From JALZKA01 sp963753385 (GTDB lineage Bacteria > Actinomycetota > Thermoleophilia > Solirubrobacterales > 70-9): DNA of 64,000 nt. Position 1 is the first letter of the stretch. Every line of letters begins with the position of its first letter. Shown piece after piece: positions 8,592-17,208 of this stretch. The notes beneath the pieces were generated by a model, which did not search any database, was not told the DNA's origin, and saw only the letters and a program-made list of their open reading frames with translations. The DNA lies in NCBI GenBank assembly GCA_963753385.1, contig CAVWCC010000010.1:124001-188000 (forward strand), in the 5' to 3' direction. The position numbers were made by a program, and so were the translations under genes.

Positions 8592-9674
8592 TCAGATGCC
8601 GAGGGGCTCGTGATCGGCGTCGACGCCCTCAGTCGGACGCTCGCGCCGCACGTGCGGGCTCCAGCGCAGGAACTCCTCGACCTCGCGCTCGTAGCGGTAC
8701 TCCTGATCGATTCCTCGCATGACCGGAGTGACGCGCAGGTGGTGCCCGAACTTCGCCACGGTCTCGCGTGAGGTGTGGCCGTAGCGGAACCCCGCCGCCT
8801 GGAGGCGGCGGTTGTCCACCCCGCGGCCGTAGCGCAACAGGTTGAGCATCTCGCTGGGGATCCGGAAGCCGAGGCTTCTCAAGGGGCCCGCCACGAGGCC
8901 GGTTCCCCATGGCGGCAGCACCGGCGCGGGGCGCTTCGAGAGCAGCGAGATCGCCTCGCTCAGGGCCAGCACCCCGTCGCCCGCGACGTTGTAGACGCCG
9001 GGCGCCTCGTTGAACACGCAGTGCTCGAGGGCGTGGACGACGTCGTCCTCGTGGACGAACTGGAGTCGCGGGTCGAAGCCGAGGACCATCGGGACCAGCG
9101 GCAGCGAGAACATCCTGGTGAACGCGGTGTCGACGTCCGGCCCGAGCACGTTCGCGCAGCGCAGCAGGCTGACCTCGACGTCCGGCTGCTTCTCGGCGAA
9201 CTCGGCGACCGCGTTCTCCGCCTCGACGATCTCCCGCTCGAGCGGCGTGCGTGGAGGATGGGGCCTTCGCATCCTCTCGGTGAAGAACGCCGGGTCATCC
9301 TGCTCGGACCCGTAGTACATCGTCGAGCTCTTGAAGATGAACCTGCGAACCGGCGAGTCGTCGCCGGCGCAGGCCGTGACGATGTTCATCGTCCCGACGA
9401 CGTTGTTGTCGTGCGCGGTCCGCGGCGGCGCGGACACGGAGTTCACGATCAGCCGCGCGTCGACGACCGTGTCGATCTCCGCGGCGCGGACGATTCGCGC
9501 GAGCAGCGAGTGCTGGTTCGTGACCTTGACGAACTCGGTCCGCTCGAGCTCGCGGGTCGGCTCCCGCGAGTCGACGCCGATGATCGCCTCGACCTCCTCG
9601 AACGACTCGAGCGCCTGGGCGAGGCGGCCGCCCCAGTAGGTCGAGAGCCCGGTGACGAGGATCCGCCGGCTCAC
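8592..9674 (-). CDS. NAD-dependent epimerase/dehydratase (extended SDR)
   Basis: A 360-residue extended short-chain dehydrogenase. The N-terminal Rossmann glycine motif is VTGLSTYWGGRLAQ, a variant of TGxxGxxG. The catalytic region has SSTMYYGSEQDDPAFF, in which the usual YxxxK is not clear, so activity may differ. A C-terminal substrate domain follows. Together with the adjacent acyltransferase it reproduces the arrangement of mycobacterial Rv0501 and Rv0502, a conserved actinobacterial pair of unknown envelope or lipid function. The gene lies 4 nt downstream of the acyltransferase, so the two are surely co-transcribed. Confidence 0.8.
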   Translation of the reverse strand: MSRRILVTGLSTYWGGRLAQALESFEEVEAIIGVDSREPTRELERTEFVKVTNQHSLLARIVRAAEIDTVVDARLIVNSVSAPPRTAHDNNVVGTMNIVTACAGDDSPVRRFIFKSSTMYYGSEQDDPAFFTERMRRPHPPRTPLEREIVEAENAVAEFAEKQPDVEVSLLRCANVLGPDVDTAFTRMFSLPLVPMVLGFDPRLQFVHEDDVVHALEHCVFNEAPGVYNVAGDGVLALSEAISLLSKRPAPVLPPWGTGLVAGPLRSLGFRIPSEMLNLLRYGRGVDNRRLQAAGFRYGHTSRETVAKFGHHLRVTPVMRGIDQEYRYEREVEEFLRWSPHVRRERPTEGVDADHEPLGI

Positions 9675-9678
9675 CCGC

Positions 9679-10605
9679 TCACCCGAACCAGACGCTTCGC
9701 CGCTTGCCGAGCATGTCGTGCAGGTTCTCCTGGATCCGGGCGCGGATCTCCTGCGCCACCGTCTGGACCAGGGCTCGGTCCGTCGCCGCCTCGGGCCCGC
9801 CCAAGGCGACCGTGTCGATCGGCTCGAGGAACCGGATCTTGAACTTCGCCGGGAGGTAGGCCAGCATCCCCAGCGGTCCCAGCCACGGGAACGTCGGCGT
9901 GATCGGGAAGTAGATGAGGCCGGTCAGCCTGCGCAGGACGTCCACCTGGGCGAAGACCGGCATCGCCTCTTCGGCGCCCACCACGCAGAGCGGCACGAGC
10001 TTGGCCTCGGCGCGCATGGCGGCCTCGACGAAGCCCCCACGCCCGAAGCGCCGCAGCCGGTAGCGGTCCTTGTAGAGCTTCTCGGTGCCCTTGCGCCCCT
10101 CGGGAAACACGAGTACGAGCTGGCGCTCGTCGTAGAGCAGCCGGTGCACGTTCGCCGGGTGTGCCGCAACCCCGCCGATCTTCGGGATCAGCATCGAGAA
10201 CCCCGGGTAGCCCTTGAAGAAGTGCTCTACCGTCAGGTAGAGGTCGCGCGGCTGCGGGTGCTCCTCCCGGATCGCCTTGGCGATCATCGCGGCGTCCGGC
10301 GGCAGTGCCCCCGCGTGATTCGAGACCAGGAGGGCACCCCCCTCGGCCGGGACGTTCTCGATCCCCTCGACCTCGGCCCGGAACCAGTAGCGGTAGAAGA
10401 ACTCGTAGAGGGTCGAGTCCATCAGCCCCTCGATCCGCTCCGAGCGGCCCCAATCATTCAGCGTGCGCTCGGGCTCGATCGGCGACAGCAACTCGCGCCC
10501 CGGCTCGCGCGTCGCGGGCAGGAGCCGCGGCGCATCGGAGACCGACTCGTCCGCCGGTGCCTCGGGATCGACGAGTCGGGTCCGGTCGCGCGCCATCCGT
10601 GGCAT
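9679..10605 (-). CDS. Lysophospholipid acyltransferase family protein (PlsC-like)
   Basis: A 308-residue acyltransferase of the glycerol-phosphate acyltransferase superfamily. It contains an NHAGALPPDAAM block in which the His and Asp are six residues apart rather than four, as in the Rv0502-like group, and the FPEGRKGTEKLYKDR glycine-rich phosphate-binding motif. It likely transfers an acyl chain from acyl-CoA or acyl-ACP at the inner membrane face. AGGAGG is well placed 8 nt before the ATG at 10605. The divergent hydrolase starts only 14 nt away. It forms an operon with the epimerase and probably the L,D-transpeptidase. Confidence 0.8.
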   Translation of the reverse strand: MPRMARDRTRLVDPEAPADESVSDAPRLLPATREPGRELLSPIEPERTLNDWGRSERIEGLMDSTLYEFFYRYWFRAEVEGIENVPAEGGALLVSNHAGALPPDAAMIAKAIREEHPQPRDLYLTVEHFFKGYPGFSMLIPKIGGVAAHPANVHRLLYDERQLVLVFPEGRKGTEKLYKDRYRLRRFGRGGFVEAAMRAEAKLVPLCVVGAEEAMPVFAQVDVLRRLTGLIYFPITPTFPWLGPLGMLAYLPAKFKIRFLEPIDTVALGGPEAATDRALVQTVAQEIRARIQENLHDMLGKRRSVWFG

Positions 10606-10619
10606 TCTCGCAACCTCCT

Positions 10620-11537
10620 ATGGCAAGCGATCCGCCGCCGCCATCCCCGGCCGAGGGGCCCGACCCGTACGGCAACCCCGACCCCGAGTGGCTCGGGATC
10701 GACTGGCGCAGCCACGTCCGGCAGGTCGAGATCGGCGGCGCCCGGGTCAACTACGCCGAGCTCGGCTCCGGCGCGGAGTCCCTGCTCCTGGTGCACGGGC
10801 TCGCGGGCTGCTGGCAGAACTGGCTCGAGCAGCTCCCCCACTTCGCTCACTCGCGCCGCGTCGTCGCCCTCGACTTGCCCGGGTTCGGGCACTCGCCGAT
10901 GCCACCCTGGGAGATCTCGATCCCCGCCTACGGCGAGCTCGTCCGCGACTTCGCCGCGGAGCTCGGGCTCGAGCGCGCGACCGTCGTCGGGAACTCACTT
11001 GGGGGGTTCGTCGCGGCCGAAACCGTGTGCGCCAATCCCGGGCGCTTCGACCGGCTCGGCCTGGTCTCGGCGGCCGGGGTCTCGACCGCAGGCCAGCGGC
11101 CCGAGCCCGCGGCGCTCGTCGGCCGGCTGATGGTCAGGCTCGGGCCCCTGTTCCTCGGCCTGCAGGACGGCGCCATGCGCCGTCCGGGCCTGCGCCGCGC
11201 CGCGTTCGGGTCCGTCTTCTACGACCCGATGGCTCTTCGCCGGGAGCTCCTGTACGAGCAGTACGCGCACGGGAGCGGAAGCCCCGGGTTCGTGCCCGCG
11301 CTGAGCACCCTGGTCGGCTACGACTTCCTCGACCGGCTGGAGGCGGTTGAGACGAGGACGCTGATCGTCGCCGGCCGCAACGACCGGATCGTCCCGCCCG
11401 CGGACGCGATCGAGTACGGGCGGCTGCTCCGCAACTCCGAGACCGTGATCTTCGACCGCACCGGGCACTGCCCTCAGCTCGAGCGGCCGGTCCGCTTCAA
11501 CCGGCTCCTCGAGGCGTTCCTCGAACGCCAGGGCTAG
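10620..11537 (+). CDS. Alpha/beta-fold hydrolase
   Basis: A 305-residue hydrolase with the oxyanion-hole HGLAG (about residue 60) and the nucleophile elbow GNSLGG (about 125). The acid sits in LIVAGRNDRIVPP (about 245) and the His in DRTGHCPQLERP (about 275), so the catalytic triad is complete. The substrate is unknown, but the fold resembles haloalkane dehalogenase, epoxide hydrolase and C-C hydrolase enzymes. The ATG at 10620 has no Shine-Dalgarno and lies 14 nt from the divergent start, so the mRNA may be leaderless. Its stop overlaps the ilvD stop by 4 nt in a convergent arrangement. Confidence 0.82.
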   Translation: MASDPPPPSPAEGPDPYGNPDPEWLGIDWRSHVRQVEIGGARVNYAELGSGAESLLLVHGLAGCWQNWLEQLPHFAHSRRVVALDLPGFGHSPMPPWEISIPAYGELVRDFAAELGLERATVVGNSLGGFVAAETVCANPGRFDRLGLVSAAGVSTAGQRPEPAALVGRLMVRLGPLFLGLQDGAMRRPGLRRAAFGSVFYDPMALRRELLYEQYAHGSGSPGFVPALSTLVGYDFLDRLEAVETRTLIVAGRNDRIVPPADAIEYGRLLRNSETVIFDRTGHCPQLERPVRFNRLLEAFLERQG

Positions 11538-13219
11538 CCGGTGATCGCGCCGGTGGACGCGCTCGAGACTGTCGCTGCGTACTTCGCCATCACGCCCGTC
11601 GGATATGCGGGCTCGGGTGGCTCGTAAGCGGCGACCCGCTCGGCGATCTCGGCGTCGGAGAGCGCGACCGAGAGCTCGCGCGCGTCGATGTCGATCGTGA
11701 TCTCATCCCCGTCGCGAAGCGCGGCAATCGGGCCGCCCTTGACGGCCTCCGGCGCGACGTGCCCGACCATCAGCCCGCGCGTCGCGCCCGAGAACCGGCC
11801 GTCGGTGATCAGCGCCACCTCCTCGCCAAGACCCTCGCCCACGATCGCCGCGGTCACCTGGAGCATCTCGCGCATCCCAGGCCCGCCGGCGGGTCCCTCG
11901 TTGCGGATCACGACGACCTCCCCGGGCTCGATCAGCTGGTCCTTGACGGCGCGGAAGCACTCCTCCTCCGAGGCGAAGACGCGGGCGGGCCCGGTCTGGC
12001 CGCGTCGCTCGGTCCCCGCCAGCTTCACGACCGACCCCTCCGGCGCCAGGTTGCCGCGCAGGATCGCGAGGCCGCCCTCGCTCTTGAGTGGGTCGGACAG
12101 GGGGCGGACGACCTCCTGGTTGGGGGTCTCCGTGGCTGCCGCTGCCTCCTCGCCGATCGTCCTGCCGGTCACGGTGAGAGCGTCCTCGTGGAGGATCCCC
12201 GCCTCCGCCAGGCGGTTGAGGATCAGGGGCACGCCTCCGGCCGCGTAGAGGTCGGTGGCGACGAAGCGCCCGCCGGGCTTCAGGTCGGCCAGGAGCGGCG
12301 TCGCCTTCGAGATCCGCTCGAAGTCGTCGATCTCGAGCGCGATTCCGGCCTCGCGTGCGACCGCGAGCAGGTGGAGGACGCCGTTGGTCGAGCCGCCCGA
12401 CGCCGAGACGCACGCGATCGCGTTCTCGAGCGACTCGCGCGTGATCACCTGGCTGGGCCGGAGGTCCTCCGCGAGCACGTTCATCACCAGCTCGCCGATC
12501 TCTTCGGCGACCGTCGCCTTGTCCGAGTCCTCGGCCGGCACCATCGCGGAGCCGCCGGGCGAGATCCCGAGCGCCTCGAACGCGCAGGCCATCGTGTTGG
12601 CGGTGAACTGGCCGCCGCAGGCACCGGCTCCGGGACTGGCGACGTCCTCGAGCGAGCGCAGCTCCTCGTCGCTCATGTTCCCGGCGGCGTGGGCGCCGAT
12701 CGCCTCGAAGACGTCGACGATCGTCACGTCGCGGTCGTGCCAGCGGCCCGGGGCGATCGAGCCGCCGTAGAGCATCACCCCGGGGATGTCGAGCCGGGCG
12801 AGCGCCATCACGCAGCCCGGAATCGTCTTGTCGCAGGCCGACAGCGCGACAATCGCGTCGAACTGGTAGCCGCGCGCGGTGAGCTCGATCGAGTCCGCGA
12901 TCACCTCGCGGCTCACCAGCGAGGTCTTCATCCCCTTGGTCCCCATCGTGATCCCGTCCGAGATCGCGACGGTGTTGAACTCCATCGGCGTGCCCCCGGC
13001 GGCGCGCACGCCGGCCTTGACGTGCTCGGCGAGGCCGCGGAGGTGGAAGTTGCAGGGCATCGCCTCGATCCACGTGTTCGCCACGCCGATCGTGGGCCGC
13101 GAGAGGGCGTCGTCGTCGAACCCGATCCCCTTCATGTAGGCGCGCGCAGCCGCGCGGTCGGGGCCGTCGAAGACGGCGGCGGAGCGCGGGCGCGGCAGTG
13201 CTGTCTTCGCCTGGCTCAC
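11534..13219 (-). CDS. ilvD: Dihydroxy-acid dehydratase
   Basis: A 561-residue enzyme of usual length for IlvD. It converts dihydroxy-isovalerate and its methyl homologue to the 2-keto acids of valine and isoleucine synthesis. Iron-sulfur cysteines are seen in SACDKTIPGCVMALARLD and GAGACGGQFTANTMACAFEA. The C-terminal AILRGNLAPEGSVVKLAG and FSGATRGLMVGHVAPEA blocks are classic. It acts in the cytosol. No other ilv genes are near; thiD follows upstream on the same strand with a 29-nt gap. Confidence 0.95.
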   Translation of the reverse strand: MSQAKTALPRPRSAAVFDGPDRAAARAYMKGIGFDDDALSRPTIGVANTWIEAMPCNFHLRGLAEHVKAGVRAAGGTPMEFNTVAISDGITMGTKGMKTSLVSREVIADSIELTARGYQFDAIVALSACDKTIPGCVMALARLDIPGVMLYGGSIAPGRWHDRDVTIVDVFEAIGAHAAGNMSDEELRSLEDVASPGAGACGGQFTANTMACAFEALGISPGGSAMVPAEDSDKATVAEEIGELVMNVLAEDLRPSQVITRESLENAIACVSASGGSTNGVLHLLAVAREAGIALEIDDFERISKATPLLADLKPGGRFVATDLYAAGGVPLILNRLAEAGILHEDALTVTGRTIGEEAAAATETPNQEVVRPLSDPLKSEGGLAILRGNLAPEGSVVKLAGTERRGQTGPARVFASEEECFRAVKDQLIEPGEVVVIRNEGPAGGPGMREMLQVTAAIVGEGLGEEVALITDGRFSGATRGLMVGHVAPEAVKGGPIAALRDGDEITIDIDARELSVALSDAEIAERVAAYEPPEPAYPTGVMAKYAATVSSASTGAITG

Positions 13220-13248
13220 GGGATGAGGGAGTGTATGGCTGAGGCTGA

Positions 13249-14079
13249 TCAGTCCAGACGCGGCGGCTCGATCTCGCGCCGCCTGACGCCCAGTACGTCG
13301 ACCGGCCCGGGCCCGGCCCCGAGCTCGCGCAGCCCGTGGCCCACGGCCTCGGCTGCGATCTCGCGCGCCCAGCGCGCCGCGTCCGGTAGCTCCATCCCGC
13401 GCGCGAGCAGTGCCGCCAGCGCCGAGGAGTGCGTGCAGCCCGAGCCGTGCGCCGCCCCGTCCGGATAGCGGGGGCCGTCGATCCGGATCGACCCGTCGTC
13501 GTCGACGAGCACGTCGGCGCCGTCGTCCACGTGCCCTCCGGTGACGATCACCGCGCGCGGCCCGAGCGCGAGGATCGCCTCGCCGAGCTCCTCCGAGCGG
13601 ACGTCGCCCGAGCGGCCCGCGAGCTCGAGGGCCTCGCGCAGGTTCGGGGTCACCACCGTGGCCCGCGGCAGGATGCGCTCGATCAGCGCCGCCTTGGCAT
13701 TCGGGTCGAGCAGCGTCGCGCCGCTCTCCGACACCATCACGGGATCGACCACGACGGGGACGCCGCGGCGGTACTGCTCGATCAGGTCGAGCGACTCGAC
13801 CACCGCGGCGATCGTGGGCTCGTCGCCCAGCATCCCGATCTTGACCGCGTCGACGCCGATGTCCGAAGCGACGGCGCGCACCTGGGCGACGATCATCTCC
13901 GGCGGGGTCGGCACGATCGCGTCCACCCCGGTCGTGTTCTGGGCGGTGAGCGCGGTGATCGCGGTCATCCCGTGCGCGCCGCAGCGGGCGATCGCCTTCA
14001 GGTCTGCCTGGATCCCGGCGCCGCCGCCGGAGTCAGAACCGGCGATCGCGAGGACGGCGGGCACCCGGGGCTGCACCAC
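13249..14079 (-). CDS. thiD: Hydroxymethylpyrimidine/phosphomethylpyrimidine kinase
   Basis: A 276-residue ribokinase-fold enzyme that phosphorylates hydroxymethylpyrimidine (phosphate) for thiamine synthesis. It shows AIAGSDSGGGAGIQADLKA near the start, VVDPVMVSESGATLL in the middle, and the catalytic GAAHGSGCTHSSALAALLA near 215. It starts 13 nt after dprA on the same strand. No TPP riboswitch fits in that gap, so it would be expressed with the upstream genes. Confidence 0.93.
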   Translation of the reverse strand: MVQPRVPAVLAIAGSDSGGGAGIQADLKAIARCGAHGMTAITALTAQNTTGVDAIVPTPPEMIVAQVRAVASDIGVDAVKIGMLGDEPTIAAVVESLDLIEQYRRGVPVVVDPVMVSESGATLLDPNAKAALIERILPRATVVTPNLREALELAGRSGDVRSEELGEAILALGPRAVIVTGGHVDDGADVLVDDDGSIRIDGPRYPDGAAHGSGCTHSSALAALLARGMELPDAARWAREIAAEAVGHGLRELGAGPGPVDVLGVRRREIEPPRLD

Positions 14080-14092
14080 GCCGTGAGCGTAG

Positions 14093-14989
14093 TTACTCGG
14101 GCGCGGCCAGGGTGGAGCGCGCGTAGCGCCCGGAGGCGTCGGCCGTCACGTAGCCCATCAGCTCGAGGCGGGCAAGGGCCACCGCCGCATCCCCTCCGTC
14201 GGCTCCCAGCTCGAGCGCGACGCTGTCGCAGGTCGCAGCGCCGCCCTCGATAGCGAGCAACGCATGCCCGAGGGCCTCGTCGAGCGCGGGGCCGACGCCC
14301 CGCACGCTCGCCACCCCCACGCCGAGGCCGACGTCCAGCAGGTCCTGCGCGTCGCGGATCATCGCCGCACCGTCGCGGATCAGATCGTTCGGGAGCTCCG
14401 ACAGCGTCGAGGTGACTGCTCCGGGCACGGCGCCGACGTCGCGGCCGAGCCGCGCAGCCTCCTCGGCCGTCGAACGGGTGCCGGAGCGATGGCGGCCCTC
14501 GACGATGACCACGACTCCGCCCAGCGCGGCCATGATCCGGTTGCGGGCCGGGAAGAACCGGGGCTCGGGCTCGCGCCCCGGTGGTTGCTCGGCGATCACG
14601 GCACCACCGGCGCGCACGATCCGGCGGTAGAGGTCGGCCTTCGAGCGCGGGTACGGAAGGTCGGGGCCGTTGCCGAGGACCGCCACCGTGGGCCCGCCCG
14701 CGGCGAGCGCCCCCTCGTGCGCCGCGGAATCGCACCCGAGCGCCATACCGCTCACGACCAACATGCCGGCGGCTCCCGCGCCGAAGCCGAGCTCCTCGGC
14801 GACGCCGAGCCCGTACCTGCCGGAGCGGCGCGAGCCCACGATCGTGACGGTGCGGTCCGGCTCGAGCGCACCGACCAGCTCACGGTCCCCGATCCCGTAG
14901 AGCACCGGCGGCGTCCGGTCCCCGAGCTCGAGCAGGCAGCCAGGAAACTCCTTGTCGGCCGCGCCGATCGCCCACACCGGATCATTCAT
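14093..14989 (-). CDS. dprA: DNA-processing protein DprA
   Basis: A 298-residue DprA/Smf protein that loads RecA onto incoming single-stranded DNA in natural transformation. The Rossmann core includes TIVGSRRSGRYGLGVAEEL, VSGMALGCDSAAHEGAL and FFPARNRIMAALGGVVVIVE. A C-terminal winged helix (about 225-290) is present. I chose the ATG at 14989 because it overlaps the comM stop by 4 nt (ATGA). The comM-dprA pairing matches other bacteria. No com pilus genes are visible here. Confidence 0.92.
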   Translation of the reverse strand: MNDPVWAIGAADKEFPGCLLELGDRTPPVLYGIGDRELVGALEPDRTVTIVGSRRSGRYGLGVAEELGFGAGAAGMLVVSGMALGCDSAAHEGALAAGGPTVAVLGNGPDLPYPRSKADLYRRIVRAGGAVIAEQPPGREPEPRFFPARNRIMAALGGVVVIVEGRHRSGTRSTAEEAARLGRDVGAVPGAVTSTLSELPNDLIRDGAAMIRDAQDLLDVGLGVGVASVRGVGPALDEALGHALLAIEGGAATCDSVALELGADGGDAAVALARLELMGYVTADASGRYARSTLAAPE

Positions 14990-16491
14990 TCGGCGCCCCT
15001 TCGCCGGAACGAGAGGGCCGCGGCAACATGGTCGGCGTCGACCCGATCGCACGAGCGCAGGTCGGCGACGGTCCGGGCGACCCGCAACACGCGATCGTGG
15101 CCGCGTCCTGAGAGGCCCATTCGCCTGTGCCCCAGGGCAAGCTCCGCCCTGGCCCGCGCCGTCAGCCGGGCCTGGCGGCGGATCTCGGCGGGCCCGAGCT
15201 CGGCGTTCGGACAGCCCTGGCGGCGGTGCGCCGCCTCGCGAGCGGCGATGACCCGATCGCGAACGACCTCCGACGACTCACCCTCCGCGCCAGCGAGCGC
15301 GTCGGCCGACGGCTGCTCGACGGTCAGCGCCAGGTCGATGCGATCGGCGAGCGCGCCGCTGATCCGGTTGCGGTAACGGCGGGCAGCGCCGAGCGAACAC
15401 CGGCACTCGGGACTGTCCTCGCCGTGGCCGCACGGGCACGGGTTCGAGGCCGCGACGAGCAGGAACCGGCTCGGCAGGCTCACCGAGTGCCGGACGCGCG
15501 TGATGTCAACATGGCCGTCCTCGAGCGGCTGACGCAGCGCCTCGAGCGCCGAGCGCGCGAACTCGCCGAGCTCATCGAGGAACAGGACACCGCCGTGGGC
15601 CAGGGTGACCTCGCCCGCCCGCGGCGGGTTGCCGCCGCCGACGAGCCCCGCCGGCGAGATCGTGTGATGCGGAGCGCGGAACGGCCTGCGAACCCCACCT
15701 GTCCCGGGCCGCCGGCCGCAGGCGCTCGCGATCCTCAAGACCTCGAGCGCCTCGGCCTCGGACAGCGGCGGCATGATCGACGGCAATCGCCGAGCCGCAA
15801 GGCTCTTCCCGGCCCCGGGCGGGCCCATGATCAGGATCCCGTGGCCGCCCGCGGCCGCGACCTCGAGCGCGTCCCGCAACGCGGGCTGGCCCCGCAGGTC
15901 GGCGAGGTCCGGCCCATCGCCGACCGGTGTCTCGAGCGCCGGCGAGGGGGCCTTGAATCCGTTCGCCTCCGAGTTGCCGAGCTGCCTCAGGTCGGCGAGT
16001 CGCTCGAGCGGGACCACCTGCGTCGCCGCCCCAGCGACCGCGCCCGGCAGCGCCGCCTCGTGCGCGCTCGCCGGCGCGACAACGATGCGCTCGACGCCCG
16101 TGGCCCCGGCCCGCTCGGCCATCGCCAGCGCGCCCGGGACGGGCCGCAGCGTCCCGTCGAGCGCGAGCTCGGCAGCGAGCGCGGTCCCGGTGAGTGCCGC
16201 GCCCGGCAGCTCGCCGTGGGCGACGAGCACCGCAGCTGCGATCGCGAGGTCGAAGCCCGGCCCGGCCTTGCGCAGGTCGGCGGGCGCGAGGCTGGCCGTG
16301 ATCCTGCTCTGGGGGAAGCCGAACCCCGAGTTCTGAATCGCCGAGCGCACCCGCTCGCGCGACTCGCGGACGGCGGCATCGGGTAGCCCCACGATCGCGA
16401 ACGACGGCAAGCCCGAGGCGACGTCGACCTCGACGGTGACATCCCTGGCCTCGATGCCGATCAGCGCGTAGGTGCCGACGCTCGCGAGCAC
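14986..16491 (-). CDS. comM: YifB/ComM family magnesium chelatase-like AAA+ ATPase
   Basis: A 501-residue protein with an N-terminal Lon-protease-like fold (about 1-170: VDVASGLPSFAIVGLPDAAV). An AAA+ module follows with Walker A GPPGAGKSL near 222 and Walker B GGVLFLDELGEF near 300, plus a cysteine cluster in ASNPCPCGHG. ComM is a hexameric helicase that promotes branch migration during transformation in Vibrio. The gene is the first of a comM-dprA-thiD-ilvD run. It diverges from yraN across a dyad at 16523-16566. Confidence 0.92.
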   Translation of the reverse strand: MLASVGTYALIGIEARDVTVEVDVASGLPSFAIVGLPDAAVRESRERVRSAIQNSGFGFPQSRITASLAPADLRKAGPGFDLAIAAAVLVAHGELPGAALTGTALAAELALDGTLRPVPGALAMAERAGATGVERIVVAPASAHEAALPGAVAGAATQVVPLERLADLRQLGNSEANGFKAPSPALETPVGDGPDLADLRGQPALRDALEVAAAGGHGILIMGPPGAGKSLAARRLPSIMPPLSEAEALEVLRIASACGRRPGTGGVRRPFRAPHHTISPAGLVGGGNPPRAGEVTLAHGGVLFLDELGEFARSALEALRQPLEDGHVDITRVRHSVSLPSRFLLVAASNPCPCGHGEDSPECRCSLGAARRYRNRISGALADRIDLALTVEQPSADALAGAEGESSEVVRDRVIAAREAAHRRQGCPNAELGPAEIRRQARLTARARAELALGHRRMGLSGRGHDRVLRVARTVADLRSCDRVDADHVAAALSFRRRGAE

Positions 16492-16522
16492 GGCGGCGAC
16501 GCTAGGTCCGCTCGCCGACCGC

Positions 16523-16566
16523 GTGGTTCACGTACTGCGACGAATTCGCGTCAGTACGCGAGCCAC
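16523..16566. promoter_or_regulatory. 44-bp dyad between divergent comM and yraN
   Basis: The intergenic sequence contains an imperfect inverted repeat centred on AATT. The inner arms are CGTACTG and CAGTACG and the outer arms are GTGG and CCAC. It lies 31 nt from each start codon, so it could be an operator controlling both genes. An RNA hairpin is possible on either strand. No regulator is identified. Confidence 0.5.
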
Positions 16567-16596
16567 ACGCGACCCGTCGCGGCCTACGGTCGCCGC

Positions 16597-16983
16597 ATGA
16601 CCGCAAGCCGCCAGGCGCTTGGCCGTCGCGCCGAGACGATCGTCGCCCGGGAGCTCGAGCGGCGCGGGTGGCGGATCGTCGAGCGCAACGCCAGGCCTGC
16701 CGAGTTCCGCGGCGAACTCGACATCGTCGCCCTCGACGGAGCCGAGCTGGTGGTCGTCGAGGTCAAGGCCGGCCGCGTGGGCGCGACGCTCGGGCCGGTC
16801 TCGCCGCTCGAGATGGTCGGGCCCCGCAAACGCGCCCGCCTGCGGATCCTCGCCGCCGCCTGGGCGCGCGAGCACCGGACCGAGCTGCCCGGCGCGCTGC
16901 GGCTTCGGATCGACGTCGTCGGCCTACGCCTCGACGCCGCCGGCCGCGTCGCCGAGTGGCAGCACGTCCGGGCCGCCTGCTGA
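16597..16983 (+). CDS. yraN: YraN family (UPF0102) endonuclease-like protein
   Basis: A 128-residue protein of the UPF0102 family, which has a restriction-endonuclease-like fold. It shows LGRRAETIVARELERRGW at the start, then the conserved GELDIVALDGAELVVVEVKA with Asp, Glu and the E-x-K pair. The biochemical role is unclear; genome context in many bacteria ties it to rnhB and comM. Here it keeps those neighbours but is on the opposite strand, which is unusual. It converges on rnhB across two strong hairpins. Confidence 0.9.
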   Translation: MTASRQALGRRAETIVARELERRGWRIVERNARPAEFRGELDIVALDGAELVVVEVKAGRVGATLGPVSPLEMVGPRKRARLRILAAAWAREHRTELPGALRLRIDVVGLRLDAAGRVAEWQHVRAAC

Positions 16984-17080
16984 CCGAGCGAGCCCCCACG
17001 AGCGTGTTGTGGGAGCCCGGGCGGACCCATGTGCGTCTGCGAGCTTCGGGGCGACTCGGGCCGATGAGGGGAGTGCGCTT

Positions 17081-17115
17081 GACCAATTTTGGTTGCTCGG
17101 CAACCGAAATCGGTC
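17081..17115. terminator. Hairpin between convergent yraN and rnhB (first)
   Basis: The arms GACCAATTTTGGTTGC and GCAACCGAAATCGGTC flank a TCG loop and pair over 16 positions with one mismatch and one wobble. There is no long T tract, so intrinsic termination is not certain. It sits 97 nt after the yraN stop, in tandem with a second hairpin. Confidence 0.55.
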
Positions 17116-17128
17116 ACGCGGTCATCTT

Positions 17129-17167
17129 GAGCGGGATTCGGGGTCTATATGACCCCGAATCCCGCTC
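17129..17167. terminator. Perfect 17-bp palindromic hairpin, likely bidirectional terminator
   Basis: GAGCGGGATTCGGGGTC is followed by a TATAT loop and the exact reverse complement. It lies 42 nt from the rnhB stop in a convergent gap. A close relative sits at 44611-44653, also between convergent genes, which supports a transcription-end role or a shared palindromic repeat. Confidence 0.65.
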
Positions 17168-17208
17168 TCGTTTCGGCGGCGGGCCTGCCAAGCACCCCGT
17201 TGATGCGG

